Source: Alphaproteobacteria bacterium
Lineage (GTDB): Bacteria > Pseudomonadota > Alphaproteobacteria > Micavibrionales > CSBR16-224
Direction: 5' to 3'
Length of the DNA: 8,141 nt
NCBI GenBank assembly: GCA_006226225.1
Contig: SBHI01000220.1
Span: 1-8,141, forward strand
The translations under genes and the position numbers were made by a program. Shown here in pieces: positions 5,675 through 8,141 of this stretch. Each line of letters starts with the position of its first letter. The stretch's first letter is position 1. The notes beneath the pieces were generated by a model. It worked only from the letters and a program-made list of their open reading frames with translations, was not told the origin of the DNA and did not search any database.

Positions 5675-6196
5675 TTACATGTTGCAGGCGGTATTCAGGG
5701 CTTTATAGGCCGCCGTTGTACCGCGCAGGCTATAGGTGTCGGTGGTCAGCGTGCCGCGCTGCGATGTGCCCTTCACAACCATTGTGCTGCCGCGCTGCAG
5801 CGCATCGGCCAGCGCATTGTCGGTGGCCTGATCAGCCGCCCAGGCGGTTTCACCCTTGATGGTCGGCAGGCTGAATTTCTTACCGTCAATCGTGACGGTC
5901 ACGACACTGCCTGTTTTAATGGGATAACCGGCGATGATGTTAAAGACGTTTTTACTGCCGTCTTCCGTCCAATGCGTGACAAAGGCATGGATTTCCCCGC
6001 GTTTTGTGTATTTTCCGGCTGATTTTGTCGGTTGCGAGGTCATAAAACAGACTTTGTGGCCGTTATCCTCATAAACATAGACCGCCCAGTCATTGTGTTT
6101 GCTGGACATGCGCGGGCCGTCGGGACCGGCAACTGCTTTTCCTGTAAAAGTAAAAAGCATGATGGCAAACAGGCTGAAAGAAAGAATTTTTTTCAT
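5675..6196 (-). CDS. Invasion associated locus B (IalB) family periplasmic protein
   Basis: The 173-aa protein starts with a signal peptide (MKKILSFSLFAIMLF, cleavage likely after AVA at 21-23). The mature part shows the IalB family pattern: NDWAVYVYEDNGHKVCFMTSQPTKS (35-59), RGEIHAFVTHW, IIAGYPIKTGSVVTVTIDGKKF (87-108), then AWA, and RGSTMVVKGTSQRGTLTTDTYSL (135-157) with a C-terminal TAAYKALNTAC. C50 and C171 could form a disulfide. The family is widespread in alphaproteobacteria. It was named for a Bartonella invasion locus, but most members come from non-pathogens and their function is unclear, so virulence should not be inferred. AAAGGA about 7 nt before the ATG at 6196 supports the start. 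The membrane-protein gene follows after 15 bp. Confidence 0.93.
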   Translation of the reverse strand: MKKILSFSLFAIMLFTFTGKAVAGPDGPRMSSKHNDWAVYVYEDNGHKVCFMTSQPTKSAGKYTKRGEIHAFVTHWTEDGSKNVFNIIAGYPIKTGSVVTVTIDGKKFSLPTIKGETAWAADQATDNALADALQRGSTMVVKGTSQRGTLTTDTYSLRGTTAAYKALNTACNM

Positions 6197-6267
6197 GGAA
6201 ACGTCCTTTGTTGGTCACATGTTGGTCTTTAAGGCCGCAAAGAATATGTGCGATAGTCACCCTTCCG

Positions 6268-6296
6268 ATGATAGAAAAAGGCCTCGTTTTCCGCAA
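6268..6296 (-). promoter_or_regulatory. Candidate sigma-70 promoter for the IalB-family gene
   Basis: On the minus strand TTGCGG (6291-6296) and TATCAT (6268-6273) are separated by exactly 17 bp. The -10 is a 5-of-6 match. Transcription would start near 6261 and give a leader of about 65 nt before the start codon at 6196. Confidence 0.45.
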
Positions 6297-6312
6297 GGGG
6301 GTTTGGTGAAAA

Positions 6313-6795
6313 TTATGCGGCTTCGCCTGTCAGGGCACGGTGAACGGCATTTAATGTGGCTTCATAGTCGCCCGTATGCAGGATGGCGATCCCGCCTGCC
6401 AGCCGCCAATCGGCGATATTGTTTTTGCGGTCATCGATCAGAATGCGGTTGGGGCCGGCGAGAAAATGCTTGTCAGTACTGGGGCAGATAATCAGATCAC
6501 GCAGCGCCCATTTGCCGCGTTCTTCATCAAAACTTTGAATCCACTCTGCTTTCCCTGAATGGCAGCCGGAATGCAGCATTGGGCCGGTCAGGAATTTGAC
6601 GGTGCCGATTTTTTGCAATGCGGCATAGAATTCCCTGCCGCCGTCATAAATGGGAATGGTGCTCCACCACTGGTGATCCAGCGCCTCGCGGTCAAGCTTG
6701 CCGGTTACCTGATGGTATTTGTCATGGGTGCGGGCATGCAGCTCGAAATCAGCGACAACGCCGTCCAGATCAAGAAATATTATCGGTTTCACCAT
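6313..6795 (-). CDS. HAD-superfamily 5'-nucleotidase-like hydrolase
   Basis: The 160-aa protein has the four HAD motifs. Motif I is FLDLDGVVADF with nucleophile D9 and D11. Motif II is T70 in KFLTGP. A candidate motif III lysine is K82 in SGKAEWI. Motif IV is the acidic pair D121-D122 in RILIDDRKNNI. The DxDGVVADF opening, LTGP and IDD....I..W spacing resemble the 5'(3')-deoxyribonucleotidase (NT5C) group, so it probably dephosphorylates a nucleoside monophosphate or similar small phosphate ester with Mg2+. The true substrate cannot be read from the sequence. There is no signal peptide, so it is cytoplasmic. AAAGG lies 10 nt before the ATG at 6795. It diverges from rocD across 71 bp, and its probable promoter overlaps the rocD start. 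Confidence 0.85.
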   Translation of the reverse strand: MVKPIIFLDLDGVVADFELHARTHDKYHQVTGKLDREALDHQWWSTIPIYDGGREFYAALQKIGTVKFLTGPMLHSGCHSGKAEWIQSFDEERGKWALRDLIICPSTDKHFLAGPNRILIDDRKNNIADWRLAGGIAILHTGDYEATLNAVHRALTGEAA

Positions 6796-6844
6796 TTATT
6801 TTTTGCCTTTATTGGTGTAAAAGTCTTGAAAGTAAACGTATCCG

Positions 6845-6873
6845 ATCATAGGGAGAATAAGGCATCATGACAA
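6845..6873 (-). promoter_or_regulatory. Candidate sigma-70 promoter for the HAD hydrolase, overlapping the rocD start
   Basis: On the minus strand TTGTCA (6868-6873) and TATGAT (6845-6850) are 17 bp apart, and each matches consensus at 5 of 6 positions. Transcription would start near 6838, about 43 nt before the HAD start codon. The -35 hexamer lies within the first codons of rocD, so polymerase binding here could interfere with rocD expression. I found no comparably good promoter for rocD in the spacer. Confidence 0.5.
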
Positions 6874-8081
6874 CGATTGAGAAAGAAAATCTTTTTTGCG
6901 CTTATAACTACCATCCGCTGCCCGTCGTTTTGACAAAGGGTGAGGGCGTTTGGCTGTGGGATGAGGACGGCAAAAAATATCTTGATATGATGAGTGCTTA
7001 TTCCGCCGTCAGTCACGGTCATTCCCATCCGCGCATGGTCAAGGCGTTGTGCGATCAGGCGGCAAAACTGGCGATTACCTCCCGCGCTTACCATACGGAT
7101 AAGCTGGCGCCGTTTCTGGAAAAAATCTGCCGTATCTCCGGCATGGATATGGCGCTGCCGATGAATACCGGCGCGGAAGCGGTTGAAACCGCGATCAAGG
7201 CCGCACGCCTTTGGGGGTATAAATCCAAAGGTATCGCAAAAGACAAGGCGGAAATCATCGTCGCCGAAGGAAATTTCCACGGACGCACGACCACAGTCAT
7301 TAGTTTTTCGTCGGAGGAAGACTATAAAGCGAATTTCGGGCCGCTGACCCCCGGATTTAAAATCGTTGATTACGGCGATATCGAGGCGATGCGCAGCGCG
7401 ATCACCGAAAATACTTGCGCCATCCTGATCGAGCCCATTCAGGGTGAGGCTGGTATACGCATCCCGCCCGCAGGTTATCTGAAAGCTCTGCGTAAATTAT
7501 GCGATGAAAATAACGTGTTGCTGATTTTGGACGAAATTCAATCCGGCTTGGGACGGACGGGAAAGAATTTCTGTTTCGAACATGAAGGCATTCGCCCTGA
7601 CGGTTTGACGCTGGGTAAGGCATTGGGCGGCGGTATGATGCCGGTATCCTGCTTTTTGGCAAAGCGCGAAGTGATGGAATTGTTCCGCCCCGGCAGTCAC
7701 GGCTCGACTTTTGGCGGCAACCCGCTGGCAGCGGCTGTGGCTACAGAAGCCTTGACGGTGCTGGAAGAAGACAAACTGGTAGAAAACAGTGAAAATCTCG
7801 GCGCCTATATGCTGCATGAAATTGCGCAAATTCCGACCCAGCTGATCCGCGAAGTGCGCGGTCTGGGGCTGTGGATCGGCGTTGATTTCGACCCCGAGCG
7901 CGTTTCGGCGCGTGAGGTCTGCGAACGCATGATGGAACGCGGCATTTTGTCGAAAGAAACACATGAAACCGTTGTGCGTTTTGCCCCCCCGTTGATTATC
8001 ACCCGCGAAGAAATCGACTGGGCGCTGGAGCAGTTCAAGGAAGTCGTTGCCGAAATTGAAGCGCGCCAAAACGCCGCTTGA
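6867..8081 (+). CDS. rocD: Ornithine aminotransferase (ornithine--oxo-acid transaminase)
   Basis: RocD is a PLP enzyme that transfers the delta-amino group of ornithine to 2-oxoglutarate, giving glutamate semialdehyde and glutamate in arginine/ornithine catabolism toward proline. The 404-aa length is typical of bacterial RocD, and the protein closely follows the human enzyme. Matching residues include Y15 in NYHPLPV (human Y55), Y45 in SAYSAV (human Y85, ornithine-specificity residue), R140 in GNFHGRT (human R180), E194 in EPIQGEAG (human E235), D222 in ILDEIQSG binding the pyridine nitrogen, PLP lysine K251 in LGKALGGG (human K292), and R371 in RFAPPL (human R413). The Tyr residues at 15 and 45 favour ornithine over acetylornithine or GABA as substrate. 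AAGG (6859-6862) lies 4 nt before the ATG. Another gene starts 15 bp after the stop, suggesting an operon. Confidence 0.95.
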   Translation: MTTIEKENLFCAYNYHPLPVVLTKGEGVWLWDEDGKKYLDMMSAYSAVSHGHSHPRMVKALCDQAAKLAITSRAYHTDKLAPFLEKICRISGMDMALPMNTGAEAVETAIKAARLWGYKSKGIAKDKAEIIVAEGNFHGRTTTVISFSSEEDYKANFGPLTPGFKIVDYGDIEAMRSAITENTCAILIEPIQGEAGIRIPPAGYLKALRKLCDENNVLLILDEIQSGLGRTGKNFCFEHEGIRPDGLTLGKALGGGMMPVSCFLAKREVMELFRPGSHGSTFGGNPLAAAVATEALTVLEEDKLVENSENLGAYMLHEIAQIPTQLIREVRGLGLWIGVDFDPERVSAREVCERMMERGILSKETHETVVRFAPPLIITREEIDWALEQFKEVVAEIEARQNAA

Positions 8082-8093
8082 AAGAAAGAAGAG

Positions 8094-8111
8094 GCTATGG
8101 GCGGCCATAGC
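8094..8111. repeat. Perfect hairpin over the next gene's start codon
   Basis: GCTATGG (8094-8100) and CCATAGC (8105-8111) are exact reverse complements with a 4-nt GCGG loop. The left arm contains the end of the ribosome binding site and the ATG at 8097. If formed in mRNA it would hide the start codon and could couple initiation to translation of rocD just upstream. It may also be chance. Confidence 0.4.
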
Positions 8112-8141
8112 GTCTTATTGGCAGGATCCAAACCGAAAACG
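8097..8141 (+). CDS. Start of next gene (15 codons only), probably same operon as rocD
   Basis: The frame from ATG 8097 reads MGGHSVLLAGSKPKT and is open to the window edge. GAAGAGG (8088-8094) ends only 2 nt before the ATG, which is close but usable. The 15-bp gap from rocD argues for co-transcription. Genes for arginine-degrading enzymes (arginase, or amidinotransferase-fold hydrolases of arginine or citrulline) often accompany rocD, but 15 residues are too few to name a family. Confidence 0.5.
   Translation, partial: MGGHSVLLAGSKPKT

Noticed and set aside
5558..6022. 154-aa plus-strand ORF
   Set aside because: It is antisense to the IalB-family gene, which has a signal peptide and family motifs.
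6274..6300. Possible terminator after the HAD gene (CCTTG/CGAGG stem, then T-run)
   Set aside because: The stem is only 5 bp with one wobble pair, and the T-run is separated from it. The same bases fit better as the promoter of the IalB-family gene.
6846..7280. 144-aa minus-strand ORF
   Set aside because: It overlaps the start of rocD in antisense and is not protein-like.
7497..8108. 203-aa minus-strand ORF over rocD
   Set aside because: It is antisense to the conserved aminotransferase, with no ribosome binding site or recognisable motif.
1..8141. Search for tRNA, rRNA, CRISPR repeats, insertion-sequence ends, toxin-antitoxin or defence genes
   Set aside because: No cloverleaf-like segments, spaced direct repeats, transposase motifs or defence-related domains were seen by eye on either strand.

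Overview
This window looks like chromosomal DNA from an alphaproteobacterium of roughly 50% GC. The signs are an IalB-family periplasmic protein, a CheY-like regulator with an alphaproteobacterial-style 'FGPDRRR' tail, a gyrB that is not attached to recF, and a eukaryote-like ornithine aminotransferase. A free-living or Micavibrio-like lineage would fit, but the genus cannot be fixed from the sequence alone. I see no mobile element, CRISPR array, tRNA or rRNA.

Left part (1-1026): a minus-strand pair encodes a single-domain response regulator (208-747) and the first 50 codons of an unrecognised protein that runs off the left edge. A 279-bp intergenic region separates them from gyrB on the other strand. 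It holds a perfect TATAAT on the minus strand, a perfect 16-bp palindrome, and a probable extended -10 promoter for gyrB.

Centre left (1027-4333): a complete gyrB with all catalytic residues is followed after 44 bp by a 64-aa cysteine-rich small protein. A strong hairpin with T-runs on both sides then terminates this unit and also a convergent minus-strand unit. The minus-strand unit holds a 50-aa basic small ORF and an acidic 97-aa unknown protein. A perfect 10-bp inverted repeat precedes the 97-aa gene and is best read as an operator or leader hairpin.

Centre right (4334-6312): an AT-rich spacer leads into a secreted 107-aa unknown protein and a DUF167/YggU-family protein on the plus strand. 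The latter overlaps by 33 bp, tail to tail, a minus-strand membrane protein. That membrane protein lies downstream of the IalB-family periplasmic protein, which has a recognisable promoter.

Right part (6313-8141): a HAD-superfamily 5'-nucleotidase-like gene (minus) and rocD, ornithine aminotransferase (plus), diverge from a 71-bp spacer. rocD is followed after 15 bp by the start of another gene, whose initiation codon lies inside a perfect short hairpin. rocD and this gene probably form an arginine/ornithine catabolism unit.

Overall the window is mostly ordinary housekeeping sequence. The least explained parts are four small proteins (64, 50, 97 and 107 aa) and several perfect inverted repeats placed at gene starts. 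I found no convincing evidence of a new multi-gene system.
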